Below, piece after piece: positions 1-10,239 of a stretch of 64,000 bases of DNA. This DNA is from Artemia franciscana. Lineage: Eukaryota; Arthropoda; Branchiopoda; Anostraca; Artemiidae. A program made the translations under genes and the position numbers. The stretch spans positions 1,017,362 to 1,081,361 of the forward strand of contig NW_027062618.1 of assembly GCF_032884065.1 (NCBI RefSeq). The letters are read 5' to 3'. Each line of letters opens with the position of its first letter. The first letter of the stretch is position 1. Below the pieces are notes generated by a model. That model saw only the letters and a list, made by a program, of their open reading frames with translations, was not told where the DNA came from and did no database searches.

Positions 1-130
1 TTGAACAAAATGGATATTTCAAAATTTTGATTGAATGTGATTGGGGAATAAATGGGCGTGGGAAGGGGGCTGGCTGCCCTCCAATCAGTTTCAACTATTA
101 AAAAGGGCAGCGCTGTTGCGCTACCTATGA
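1..130 (-). repeat. Inverted copy of the S-type satellite unit
   Basis: Read on the minus strand, this stretch carries the landmarks of the units at 731-3200: a short run equivalent to 'gccctttttaa', a 'ggagggca' core, then 'caaaattttgaaat' and 'ccattttgttcaa'. It is therefore one unit lying opposite to the main array. It is cut by the window edge, so its full extent is unknown. Confidence 0.5.
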
Positions 131-730
131 TAGAAATGATATGGATAGTTTTCCAATCCAGAGATAGTCTAAAAAGATTCAATGGTATGTTGAATAGCAA
201 AGAAGGGCTGAAACAAGATCGTTTGACATTCATGAAGGATAAGAGGACGAATGCAGTCTGAACCAGCCACGAGGCAGGGGAAAACAGTACTGGAATTAGA
301 GGGGAAAAAAGAGATGAGGAATGTTGGTTTGAAAATTTCAACTTTCAGCTCAGAATCAGGAACAAGTTGACTATTATCCAGGATATCAGAGACTGTAGTC
401 GGCTGCTACATTCTTGAGAAACATGAAACCAAAAAAATTAAGGGTTTTCCCTAACATCCTAAGCCAGTTTTTCCTCACACTGTCTCTTTAACTCCTTGAT
501 TCGGTTAATTGCATAGTTAGGAAAAGTTTTGAATACTTGATAAGTTTCTGAGGTTTTCTTTCAATTATTTCAGCAGTAAAAAAGGTAAACTTTTGGCATG
601 TTTTTCCCAAACAATTTTGGTACAAGACTTTTCAGAATGCAAAATTTCATTTTTCAGGTCAAACCAACTCACATCAATTTCATGAATAATAAGCTGTAAC
701 ACATCAAATTAAAATTTTGAGATAACCATT
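131..730. other. No recognised feature
   Basis: AT-rich sequence with no long reading frame. Codon-like structure, RNA gene motifs and clear repeats were looked for and not seen. The last ~60 bases resemble the edge of the array that follows. Confidence 0.4.
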
Positions 731-3200
731 TTGTTAAATGTAGTCTAAAACTCCGGAAAATATGTCTTTGAGGATGATAGCCTCCCCATAGCCCTTAGGG
801 CAAGGGCTGTAAGTTTTGCCCTTGGGCTCTATAAGGTTTTTTAATGGAAGGCGTGATCCTATAAACTTCGGAGGGCGCTCACTGAATTGGTAATCAGAAG
901 CTCTAATGTCCTTTTTACGATTCAAAGTGATCAGAGGACAGCTACCCCTCCCCACATACATACACACACGTCGTATTTTCCAGAAATCCATCAAATAGAA
1001 ATTTTGAGAGCCATTTTATTGAAAATAATCAAAATATCGTAAAACAAAGCTTTTTGGGTTGAAAATAACCCCCAAAGCCTGAGGGTGAGGGTTGTAAGTT
1101 ATAACCCAGGGGCATTTAAAGTTTAAATGGAAGGGATGGATTATAAACTTTAGAGGACTCATTTCGTTGTAAATTGGAAGTTCTAGTTCCTTTTTAAGAG
1201 TAAAAAGTGATGGAGGGCAACTACCCCTCTTTTCACCAAGGAAATCCGATTGAAATTGTGAGATAGAAATTTTGTTCAAAATAGCCGAAAGAACAATGCT
1301 TCTAGGATTGACACAACCCCTCAGTGCTTTTGAGATAACGTTGTAAGTCATGCCCTGGGGGCATATTAGGTTTTTATGGAATGGATGGTCATATAAACTT
1401 CAGTTATGGCTCATTTGATTTGAGATGGAAAGTTATAGTGCCCTTTTAAAAATTCAAAAGTGATTTGCGAGCAACCAGACCCCTCTCCATACCCATAATT
1501 TACCCAAAGATATGGAATCAAAACTTGAAGGGAGCAATTTTCTTCATCGTAGTTGAAGGGTCCGGAATTTACGACTTCAAGGAAGACACCCTAGCCCCCA
1601 CAGCAGGGCGAGGGTTGTGAGTTATGCCCCGGGGCATATAAGGTTGTTGTTTTTTTATGGAAAATGTGGCCGTGTATATTGCAGAGGGGACTCATTGGAT
1701 TGGTAATCAAAATTTCTAATGCCCTTTTTAAGAGTAAAAGTGATCAGAGGGCCGGTACCCCCCCCCCCCCCCCACACACACACAGACACATCGTGCTTTG
1801 CCGAAATGCATCCAATAGAAATTTTGAGACAGTCGCTTTATTCAAAATAGAAAAAAGATCATATAACAAGGATTTGTGGTTGAAAAAACAAAACAAAAAA
1901 ACACCAGAGCCTGGGACCGATGGTTGTAAGTTAAGCCTCGGAAGCATTTAAGGTTTTTACTGAAAAGATCGTTGTTTAACTTTACAAGAGTCTCATTTGA
2001 TTAAAAATTGGAAGTTCCAGTTCCTTTTTAAGATTCAAAAGTGATGAAGGGTGACTAGACCACCCCCGATAATTCTTTTCACCAAACGCATCTGATTGAA
2101 ATTTTATGATAGCGATTTTATACAAAATAGTTCAAAGAACATAAGACAGTACCTCTAGGGGTGACATAACCCCCCAGAGCCCTGGGGATAGGGTTGTAAG
2201 TTAGGCCCTGGGAGCATATGAGGTTTTTGATGGAATGGGCGGTCGTATAAGTTTCAGATGGGGATCAGTTGGCTTGAAATTGGAAGTTATAGTGCCTTTT
2301 TTAAGAGTCAAAAGCGACCTAAGAGCAACCAGCCCCCAGGTCCATCGTTTCGCCAAACACCTCCAATCAAAATTGAAAATAGCAATTTTGTTCGCTGCAG
2401 TTGAAGAATCCGGAAAGTATGTCTGTGAGGAGTACACTACCTCCCTCAAAGCTCTCAGGGAAAGGGTTGTAAGTGATGCCCAGGGAGCATATGAGGTTTT
2501 TACAGAAAGGGTGGTCGCATATGCTCTGGAGGGGACCCATTGGATTGGTAATCAGAAATTCGAGTGTCCTTTTTAAAGGGAACAGAGCACAGCTACCCCC
2601 CCCCCCATACACACACAGACACAAACGTCGTGTTTTCCTGAGCAGCATCCAACAGAAATTTTGAAACAGTCCTTTTATTTAAAATAGTCCAAAGATATCA
2701 TAACAAGGCTTTTGGGGGTGGATATAAACCACCAAGGACTGCTGGCGAGGGTTGTAAATTATACTACTGAATCATTTACGGTTCTTAAGGAAGGGATGAT
2801 TGTAAAAACTTTAGTGGTAGCTCATTCGGTTGAAATTGAAAGTTATACTTCTCTTTTAAGACTCAAAAGTGACCAGGTCAACTAGCCCCCCCCCCTCCCC
2901 AAATATATCTCTTTTCACCAAACGTATCTGAAATTGTGCGATGGCCATTCTGTTTAAAACAGTACAAAGAACATATAACAATTTTTCCAGGGTTCACACA
3001 ACCCTTTTTAAGAGTCAGAGCGACTTGAGAGCAACCAACTCCCCCTCCCCGCCCATCATTTCCCAACACAAACATCAAAAAAAAATTTTGTGACTTCAAT
3101 TGTTCAGCATTGTTAAAAAGTTCAGTAATTATGCCTTTGGGGATGTCAACCACCCCCACCACCAGGCCTCAGAGCAATGGTTGTAAGTTGGGCAATTTAT
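731..3200. repeat. Degenerate tandem array of ~250-310 bp units (S-type)
   Basis: Eight or nine diverged head-to-tail units. The landmark 'gttgtaagtt' or a close variant occurs near 807, 1091, 1340, 1614, 1923, 2193, 2466, 2751 and 3180, so spacing is ~250-310 bp, with one gap of ~430 where a unit is deleted or fused. Each unit runs: 'cattttgttcaaaatag', a CCCC-rich stretch, 'gttgtaagtt', 'ggtttttatggaa', 'cttcagaggg', 'gcccttttta agagt', then a C-rich tract and 'caattt'. Short reading frames on both strands are by-products of the repeat and are not genes. Units share a core with the HCR elements (19246-20955 and others) but occur here as a free tandem array. Confidence 0.75.
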
Positions 3201-3229
3201 TTATTGTTTACTTATAGTATACATTATCG

Positions 3230-3870
3230 AGAAAAAGGATGATGTTTTTTGACTTCTATTGAGATGAATCTTTCAGGTAATGTTGAGGGGAGTGTTGAAC
3301 TAAGTCAAAACATGCTATGTGTGTATGGTTGTCAGAAGGATGTAACTCGGGAAGGGCTGAGTACACTAATTTGGAGCTTTCAGGAAATGATAAGAAAGAT
3401 GATCAATTGACCAAAAAGGCCATATTTGAACGGTACTACTACTACAACTATTGCCACTTCTACAGCTACCAGTACTAGTACTATTACCACTAAAATTACT
3501 ACATATGCAGAGAGTACTACTAAGGCTAAGAACATTGAAAAGAAATATTTGAGGAAACGTTGAGGGGAAAGTTGAACTAAATCACAACATACTATGTGTA
3601 TACAGATTATCAGTAATATTTTTGGAACGGCTTACCGGACCAAGAGGAAGCTTCAGGGCATCACGAGCGGGATGCCCGGTGGGATTCAGTTGAACAAAAG
3701 GCGAAATCTGCGTGCTACTACTGCTATTAACATTGCTGCTACTACTGTTCCTACTACTACCACTACTATTATGAGATTAGTACAATTAAGGCTACACCTA
3801 CGAAGGTGAAAGTTTGACAGAATATTGAGGGAGAATTCGAACAAAATCAAAACACTCTATGCGCATGTTC
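3230..3870. repeat. ACT-trinucleotide composite modules, two tandem units
   Basis: Two ~270-bp units, landmarked by 'actatgtgtgta'-like sequence near 3310 and 3590 and 'ctctatgcgcatg' near 3850. Each unit has a fixed part (a 'gttgtcag...' box, a 'gaacggcttacc'-like box, 'aaggctaaggg') and a variable low-complexity core of ACT/GCT trinucleotides (3435-3500 and 3713-3775). The reading frame at 3594-3809 only translates the ACT core. The same modules recur at 11981-13720 and 22745-23000. Confidence 0.7.
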
Positions 3871-4113
3871 AATGGGGTTTATTATCAATCCAAAAAATAA
3901 ATTACACATAACAACAATACTCAGTTCATTCCCAGACGCCAAGATTGTCAATCGTTACCTTTTAAACATAATACGCAGCGTGGTCACTGCTTCTACTCTC
4001 AGAAACAACCTTACCTCTCATTGATCCAACATAACTACCAATTATCCTCCTGCGATTTGCCCCAGGAGAAACCACCACATCATTATAAAAAAAAAACTTT
4101 ATTTTTATCTATT
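3871..4113. other. No recognised feature
   Basis: Mixed-composition spacer between the ACT modules and the LINE 3' end. It ends in an A-rich stretch (4088-4100) that may be part of the LINE tail. No coding or RNA signal was seen. Confidence 0.35.
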
Positions 4114-4156
4114 TATATTTAAAACTTTATATAAGAATCATTTTATTAACAATTAT

Positions 4157-4290
4157 TTAACTAGTCTTTTCCAATGCTAATAAATGATTTTTTACTCTTT
4201 TTTTAAATGACGGGAGGGAGCCTCTACCTCTCAGCTCTTCTGGGAACAGATTCCATAAACTTACACAAGTAATAGTGGAGGAAAGATACG
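4157..4290 (-). mobile_element. LINE reverse-transcriptase 3' end, copy 1
   Basis: Minus-strand translation gives the C-terminal signature of CR1/Jockey-type LINE reverse transcriptases: a Leu-Trp-Asn-Leu-Phe-Pro-Glu-Glu-Leu-Arg motif, then Ser-Leu-Pro-Ser-Phe-Lys-Lys-Arg-Val-Lys-Asn-His-Leu, ending at a stop at 4157-4159. This is the 'WN.LP..LR....L..FK..L...L' tail seen at the end of such ORFs. Only ~45 codons remain; upstream sequence does not continue the RT. An AT-rich 3' tail follows towards 4085. It could be the 3' end of the same family as the LINE at 10240-11980, but the two pieces do not overlap, so this is not shown. Confidence 0.7.
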
Positions 4291-4666
4291 AAAAAAAAAG
4301 GTCAAACCTAGGGGAAATTGCAACAGAATTTTTTTTTTACACCAAAATGTTCAGAAAATCAGTTTAATCACACACAAAAAAAAAATCCCCCCGAATCCCC
4401 CTTGCACAAGTATCCCAAATTTGGCCTTGAGAGGAAAAATGAGGGGGAAAATCTGACTTTTGTGTTTATAAATAGTTTTGAGTTTAAATAGTCGTTTCCT
4501 ATCAAATCAAGTATGCCGACTCCAAATCTGAATTCAAATTTTCCTTTTTTCCATACCCTAATGCCCATTTCCACCCTTAAAGGGCGGGAAGGGGGGTAAA
4601 ACTCGAAATTAAAACTCGAAACTTATATTTAAAACTTTATATAAGAATCATTTTATTAACAATTAT

Positions 4667-4800
4667 TTAACTAGTCTTTTCCAATGCTAATAAATGATTT
4701 TTTACTCTTTTTTTAAATGACGGGAGGGAGCCTCTACCTCTCAGCTCTTCTGGGAACAGATTCCATAAACTTACACAAGTAATAGTGGAGGAAAGATACG
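4667..4800 (-). mobile_element. LINE reverse-transcriptase 3' end, copy 2
   Basis: Second copy of the 4157-4290 fragment, carried by the 510-bp duplication and ending at the equivalent stop at 4667-4669. It has the same WN...LPEELR and FKKRVKNHLL motifs on the minus strand, so it is a passenger of the duplication rather than an independent insertion. Confidence 0.7.
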
Positions 4801-5122
4801 AAAAAAAATGGTCAAACCTAGGGCAAATTGCAACAGAATTTTTTTTTTACACCAAAATGTTCAGAAAATCAGTTTAATCACACACAAAAAAAAAATCCCC
4901 CCGAATCCCCCTTGCACAAGTATCCCAAATTTGGCCTTGAGGGGAAAAATGAGGGGGAAAATCTGACTTTTGTGTTTATAAATAGTTTTGAGTTTAAATA
5001 GTCGTTTCCTATCAAATCAAGTATGCCGACTCCAAATCTGAATTCAAATTTTCTTTTTTTCCATACCCTAATGCCCATTTCCACCCTTAAAGGGCGGGAA
5101 GGGGGGCAAAACTCGAAATTAA

Positions 5123-5793
5123 GAGGTTGTTGCATTATTTGGCGGTTTCCTTTGGAATCAATGGCGGCGAATTCGAAAATGAAGTTAAAAACTTGATTTT
5201 ACCTGGTCAAGTACTTCATCTTACCTAAATCGGCTGTGAAAGTTGACCTACGTGAACTAGTTATTTTAATCATTTGTCGATTGATTCACCATTTCCTATC
5301 AAGCAAGAAATGGCGCCTTAGAATATGAGTCTCGAACAGTCTAATTTCAAACCATCATTCCAGACTCCCCCTCCAGTTTGCGGTTTCCATTCCTTAGTGT
5401 CATTCTTTAGGTGATCTAATCAGTGGAGCCATCTAACATAGTACTTGCTAGATGATTAGCATGTTCAGAGCTATATACAAGGTTTGTGCCGTTTTATTTA
5501 CTTCCGAAAAGAAAAGACAAAACAATAAATTGGGATCCGCGAGCGTTGATTAGAAGTATTTAGTGAGATAGAGTTTAAGATTATGCTTCTGATTTTGGAA
5601 AAGAGCAGATATCCATTTCTGCTTTTCAACTTCATTTGTGCAATGCTATCTACTGTGTATCATTCAAGCTGAATTCGTTCTTCTAGGTGGCGATGGGTTG
5701 AATTCCGATTGGATTGTGCCTGGATTTACTGAACAAACAAGTTGTATGAAATAATCAGTCTCTTTTTCTTCTAAAACCGTCAATGAAGAGAAC
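5123..5793. other. 5' flank of the nuclease-like pseudogene, no recognised feature
   Basis: About 670 bases without a supported coding region. They would hold any promoter or element terminus of the gene at 5794-10138, but no TATA-like motif, inverted repeat or target-site duplication could be assigned with confidence. Confidence 0.35.
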
Positions 5794-6795
5794 ATGGTCT
5801 GCCCGATATGCCAAAGCAGCATCAAACCCGGTGAAAACACTGCCATATTATCCGAGAAAGGAGCCGATGCCGTAAATAATGCAAGCAAAGAAAGAGGTAG
5901 TAGCATAGCTGTGACGACTGAAAATGAAGCCCACACCGCGTGTCGTCGTAACTTCTGTGACAGACGTCGGATTGACAGAGAAAAGAACGCTCAAAGAAAA
6001 CTTGAGCAGAAAGAACCGGTTGCAGCCCCCCCCCCCCCGATTAGATCTACAGCTCCACGCTTTGCTTTTTCGAAGAACTGCCTATTCTGTGGTCAACCAG
6101 TGAAATTATGCAAGATCACAAGTCATGAATCGCTGAAGATTATGCAGTACGAACTCATAGTTTTGACTACTCGATAAGTGAAATGTGTAAGAACAGGAAC
6201 GATCAGTGGGCCATGACAGTGCTTGGTCGGATAAATTCAAAAACTTCTAACCTTCATGCAGAGGATGCCGTTTATCATCAAATATGCTCAGTAACATTCA
6301 GGACAGGAGAAGAGATTCCACAAAAATTATGTGGTCAAGAAGAAGTGTGACGTGCCTCCACCAAAGAAACTGAAGGGAAGACCGTGCGATAGTTAAAGGA
6401 AAGCCGCTCTCGAAGAAGCACTTCGGTGCTATGCCAACAGCGAAGAACCTGTACCTCTGACGATCATTTAAGAAAGATGGTTCATATTCTCTCTGAAACT
6501 GACTGTGATAGTTTGGCCTACAGCTTTCGTCAAGCCAAGGATTTGCTAATCAGTGAGTATGGCGAACAAGTGGTTGTGTCCGATTCAAATGGGAAAGACA
6601 CTCGTAACATTTAGAGATACGGTCGACAGAATATTACGAGAATTTCACCAAGAGGAAAAAGCAGATAGTGAAAACGGAGAAAGAGATTAGCTCATCAAAG
6701 TCGTTGGAAAGATAATAAGAAGTGAAATCAAATCCATTACGACAAGGAAGGATTCCTAAGAATCTCTTAACGAGATATCGACAGTAGAGAAGTAT

Positions 6796-7845
6796 TTGAA
6801 CTTCGTGTGCCCATCTCTTTGTCTACTGCTTTTATCGATAGGGGTCGACACGCCTCGTCTAATATCTTCTATCAGACAGGCTATAATGCAGGCATGCAGA
6901 CCACGTGGTTTAATGTCTCCTGTACAAATAGGACTGGCTTCACAGCTGCATCACCATTTCTCATCCCGATTTTTAATTGACATACTGCACAATCTTGGCT
7001 TCTGCTCTTCGTACTCAGAGGTAAAAAAAATTTGAGAGATGTGCAGCAGTAAATCAAACGTTGTTGGAAGAGTCCGAAGAGAAAGCACATTTTTTCAGTA
7101 TGTAGGAGACAACGTCGATCATGATATTACTACTATCGACGGCCTGAATACCTTTCATGGAATGGGACTTATTGAAGTGTCTACACCTGAGTTGCCGGCA
7201 ACGGAGCTTTCAGTGCCAAGAAAAGAAGTAAGTGGAGATGCGATGAAGTCAATCGGCACCGTGCCGTTCTACACCTACCAAAAACCCACCAAGTCGTAAC
7301 CAAGGACTTTTGCTTGCTTGACAAACACTGGTGACACTCATGACAATGAATGGAAAGGTGAAACGCTCTGGCACATCTCTGGCTTTTTCAAAAACTCATA
7401 CATGAGCTGGTCGGCCTTTATGTGGTCAATACTTATGCATGCTAAACAGCGCGATAGTCGAGCTGGAAAAACTCTAGTCATTACCTTTGACCAACCACTT
7501 TACTGGAAGGCGAAGTGTATTGTCGATGCAGAGCCTGCCACAAGTGCTTTAAGAAATGCTATTGTTGTCCTAGGTAGATTTCATACACGCATAAGTTTCC
7601 TAGGAGCCATTGGCTTCCTTATGGCTGACTCGGGACTTTTGGAAATCCTAAGTCAAGTATACGCGCCTAACACTGTGCGTAGTATGTTACAAGGTAAAGC
7701 TGTCTCTCGTGCTGTGCGAGGCCATGGTCTGTTGGAGGTAGCCCTTTATGCGAACCTTTTATCATCAGAACTGGACAGCGGAGCGTTTGATGGCAATGAC
7801 ATGCTACCAGAACTCCTTGAAGAGGCAAAACAGGCGTACGAGTAG
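6796..7845 (+). pseudogene. Central conserved region of the nuclease-like protein
   Basis: Best-preserved part of the middle domain, in one frame except for a local shift at ~7030-7090 and stops at 7297 and 7843. Visible blocks: IRQAIMQACRP, ASQLHHHFSSRFLIDILH, FCSSYSEV, FFQYVGDNVDHD, GLNTFHGMGLI, VITFDQPLYWKAKCIV, GRFHTRISFLGAIGFLM, YAPNTVRSMLQGKAVSRAVRGH. In the shifted frame at ~7031-7090 a FERCAAVNQ block continues the homology, so two small indels have moved the frame out and back. No known catalytic motif lies in this part. It is not a separate gene but a segment of 5794-10138. Confidence 0.65.
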
Positions 7846-8207
7846 CTCCTTGAAGGAGATAACATCGACAAAGCGCAGGTGTCGGAAGCAGCAGAGCTTA
7901 TCTATGAAATAGTTCAAAGTGCAAAAGAACGATTATCTGAGTCCAGAACTACCCGTCTTTGGTTTCAGTATCTGGACCTACTTGGAATCCTGGGAAAGAA
8001 CCTGAGAGCTGAGCGAGGTGGCAACCTTGAGCTTTATCTACAGTCGTTTTTGGAAATGCTTCCTTACTTTGCTGCTTCTGGACACAATCTTTACACGAAG
8101 TCTACTTGGATTTCGTGCAGTCCATGTTTCAGTTGAGGAAAGAAAACCCAGAGCAGTACAGAACCTTACAGGAGTACTTGTTCATCTGAAGAACTGAAAA
8201 CTACTGG

Positions 8208-9419
8208 GTGGCACTTTCTCCTGATTTGGTGATCGAACAGATGTCAATGAGAAGTGTGACGAGTGGCGGTCTGACGAGAGGTAGAGGCACGACTGAATTG
8301 CAGCAGACAATTTGGACATCTGCTATGCCTACTTTGGTCCTCGTTAACGACCGCATGCAGAACCTGACTGGCCTCGCGGAGTTGACTGTTGAAAATTACG
8401 CAGAAGCGATATCTTCGAGGAGACCTAGAGATCTGGCGGACATTGAAAAGATAGTCCGATACACTGAGCCCCTAAAACCCTTCAGGCAGGATTCAGAGCC
8501 GTTGGGCGTGGTTACTGGTGTCCGTGCTTCATCATCTGTAAACGCAGAAGATGCCAAATCTGTGGGAGAAACCATTCTGAAGGATATGGAAGCGAAAGAC
8601 ATTGACAAATATGTGTTCAGGAGAATGGAGAAAGCTGTAACTATGGCTGAGAGGTCATCCGTGGTGATAGATAGCGAGAGGGTAATGGTCAACCCAGCTC
8701 TAATTTCCCAACGTCTTGCCGCAGTGGCTAGCACCAGTGGTACTGACTTGAACGAGGTTCTGTCGTTCGATCTCTGTAGTTTTTCACCATCGCTCTTTAG
8801 TTCGTTTGAGGTGATGAGGACAGCCAACAAAGCCTCTCTAACAAATGCACTGATGAAAATTGAGGGGCTCGATGGTCCAGTAACATTGCCAACCTTCCAG
8901 AGAGTCTTGGACGGTGGCTGGCTAGTCCACAAAATCCCGTGGACTGCCGGATCCACATACTCTGAGGTGGCAAGATCTTACGTAGATTATGTCACAAGAC
9001 ATTTCGGCCAGAAAACGGTAGTTTTTTACTCTTACACTGATACACCAACGACAAAAAACTGCACACAACTGAAGAGAACCAAAGACTTGTCGTGTCCAAT
9101 CATTCAATTCTCTCCTAACATGAAGATTGTCAAAATTAAGGAAGAATTTCTGAGGAATCACAAATACAAACAACGCTTCATCAACCTACTTGCTGAGAGG
9201 CTAGCGAACTCAGGATGCAAAGTTCTACACGCTCAGGATGATGCCGATGTCTTAGTTGTACAAACTGCAGTCAGTTGCGCTGAAACTTCGTCGACCACTT
9301 TGATTGCGAATGATACCGACCTATTAGTCCTTCTGCTGTCTTATGCCAAGCTTGACGCATGTAATTTATCTTTATGCAGACAGACACACATGGAAATAAC
9401 CAACGAGTGTACGACATAA
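8208..9419 (+). pseudogene. Segment with first half of the nuclease active site
   Basis: Longest uninterrupted frame of the pseudogene, 403 codons. It opens internally with a GTG after a stop at 8187, so this is not a true start. It includes SPDLVIEQ, GGLTRGRGTTE, VNAEDAKSVGETIL, then near the end the acidic cluster Asp344-Asp345-Ala-Asp347 and Asn-Asp369-Thr-Asp371-Leu-Leu. Such paired acidic clusters at strand ends are the metal-binding pattern of FEN1/XPG and PIN-like nucleases. The frame runs out at 9417 because of an indel near 9370; the homology continues in the 9374-10138 frame. Confidence 0.65.
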
Positions 9420-10138
9420 AAGGGATTAAGAACAAACTAGGAACCGAAGCAGCAGAAAATCTGCTCGTTTGCCACGCAATGTCTGGCTGCGATACAACAT
9501 CTAGACTTCGTGGCGTAGGGAAACCAGCAGGGGTTTCCTCGTCACTTATAGATGGGATTTTTAAAGATGCTTGCAAAACCGTCATGACACCAAGATCCAA
9601 ACACCAGGAGATCGCAGTAGCTGGAGAGAAAGCTTTGCTCCGCATCTACGAAGGAAAAAGCAATGAGAAGACCCTGAACGATGTTCGGGTACGACAATTT
9701 ACAATGCGGGTTGCGAGTGCGATTGCTTTCGTTCAGGCAGAGCGGCTTCCGCCAACTTTAGCTGCGGCAAAGTACCATTTTTACAGGTGCTATTTGCAAA
9801 TAATGAAGTGGCAAGACACGTCCGATTGGCGGAAGCCTGAAGAGTGGGGTTGGCACCTCTCTTCGTCACGGAATATGTATCTTCCCATAATGACTGATGC
9901 TTCACCAGCACCGGAGAACCTGCTGAAGATGGTGCGGTGCCAGTGCAGCAGCGGGTGCGAGTGGTTCAGATGCAACTACCGTCGGAACGGTTTGCCCTGG
10001 AGCTTTGCCTGCGGGGAGTATAAAGGGGCGTTATGTGCTAACACTGCAGCAAGACAGGATGAGGATGATAACGAAGACGAGCAGGAAGAAGAGTTAGCTT
10101 TAGGTTGTGCTTTAAAATCAAAATGTTCTTGTGATTAA
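9374..10138 (+). pseudogene. C-terminal segment: GCD nuclease motif and eroded CXC motif
   Basis: 254 codons continuing the pseudogene in a shifted frame. It contains VYDIKGIKNKLG and AMSGCDTTSR (Asp40 of this piece), which completes the acidic set seen upstream and matches the 'GCD' turn of FEN1-like enzymes. Near the C-terminus is VRCQCSSGC...RC...NGLP...ACGE...G.LCAN, the layout of a tesmin/TSO1-type CXC motif followed by an acidic tail (DEDDNEDEQEEE). Three positions where the pattern expects Cys read Tyr, Trp and Tyr, so zinc binding would be impaired. It ends at a normal stop at 10136-10138. Confidence 0.65.
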
Positions 10139-10239
10139 TTTACCTGAGTTCTAAACATTCCTTTTTATAACTGATTGATCTGAAGTTTTGATCTTGATTA
10201 AAGAAGTGGTTTTTCAAGATGTTATACTTAGCAACCCCT

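Larger units (their letters stand above)
4114..5122. repeat. Near-identical 510-bp tandem duplication
   Basis: The sequence from about 4114 to 4610 is repeated from about 4624 to 5122 with only a handful of differences (for example an A to T in the A-run near 4808 and a few G/A changes). The period is 510 bp by several landmarks ('aaaactttatataag' at 4121 and 4631). Low divergence means a recent duplication compared with the decayed elements around it. Each unit contains the same LINE 3' end. The minus reading frames at 4368-4574 and 4878-5135 are the same frame in each unit and look non-coding. Confidence 0.85.
5794..10138 (+). pseudogene. Intronless Cys-rich / FEN1-PIN-like nuclease / CXC protein, broken
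   Basis: One ~1,440-codon frame read across many breaks. The start at 5794 opens a Cys-rich module (VCPICQ, CRRNFC, then NCLFCG at ~6078-6095). A second conserved stretch (HAEDAVYHQICSVTFRTG) follows at 6180-6347. The middle has AIMQACRP, LHHHFSSRFLID, VGDNVDHDI, NTFHGMG and VITFDQPLYWKA. The C-terminal third has a DDAD...NDTDLL...GCDTTSR acidic core, as in FEN1/XPG/PIN-fold nucleases, and a CXC-like motif. Breaks: frame change ~6170; stops 6348, 6390, 6688, 6757, 7297, 7843, 8187; frame changes ~6608, ~8105, ~9370; a compensating pair ~7030/7090. From memory, this domain order belongs to a multicopy uncharacterised protein family of cnidarians and arthropods; its function is unknown to me. 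Lack of introns and multicopy habit suggest it is, or was, carried by a mobile element. Confidence 0.75.

Noticed and set aside
2235..2664. Overlapping frames of 60-113 codons on both strands
   Set aside because: They translate S-type repeat units and change with each unit; no motif, no conserved start.
4368..5135. Two similar minus-strand proteins of 68 and 85 residues
   Set aside because: Same non-coding sequence repeated by the 510-bp duplication; no family resemblance and start not conserved in context.
5794..10138. Stops in the nuclease-like gene as recoded codons
   Set aside because: All three stop codons occur, together with frameshifts and lost Cys ligands; decay explains them better.
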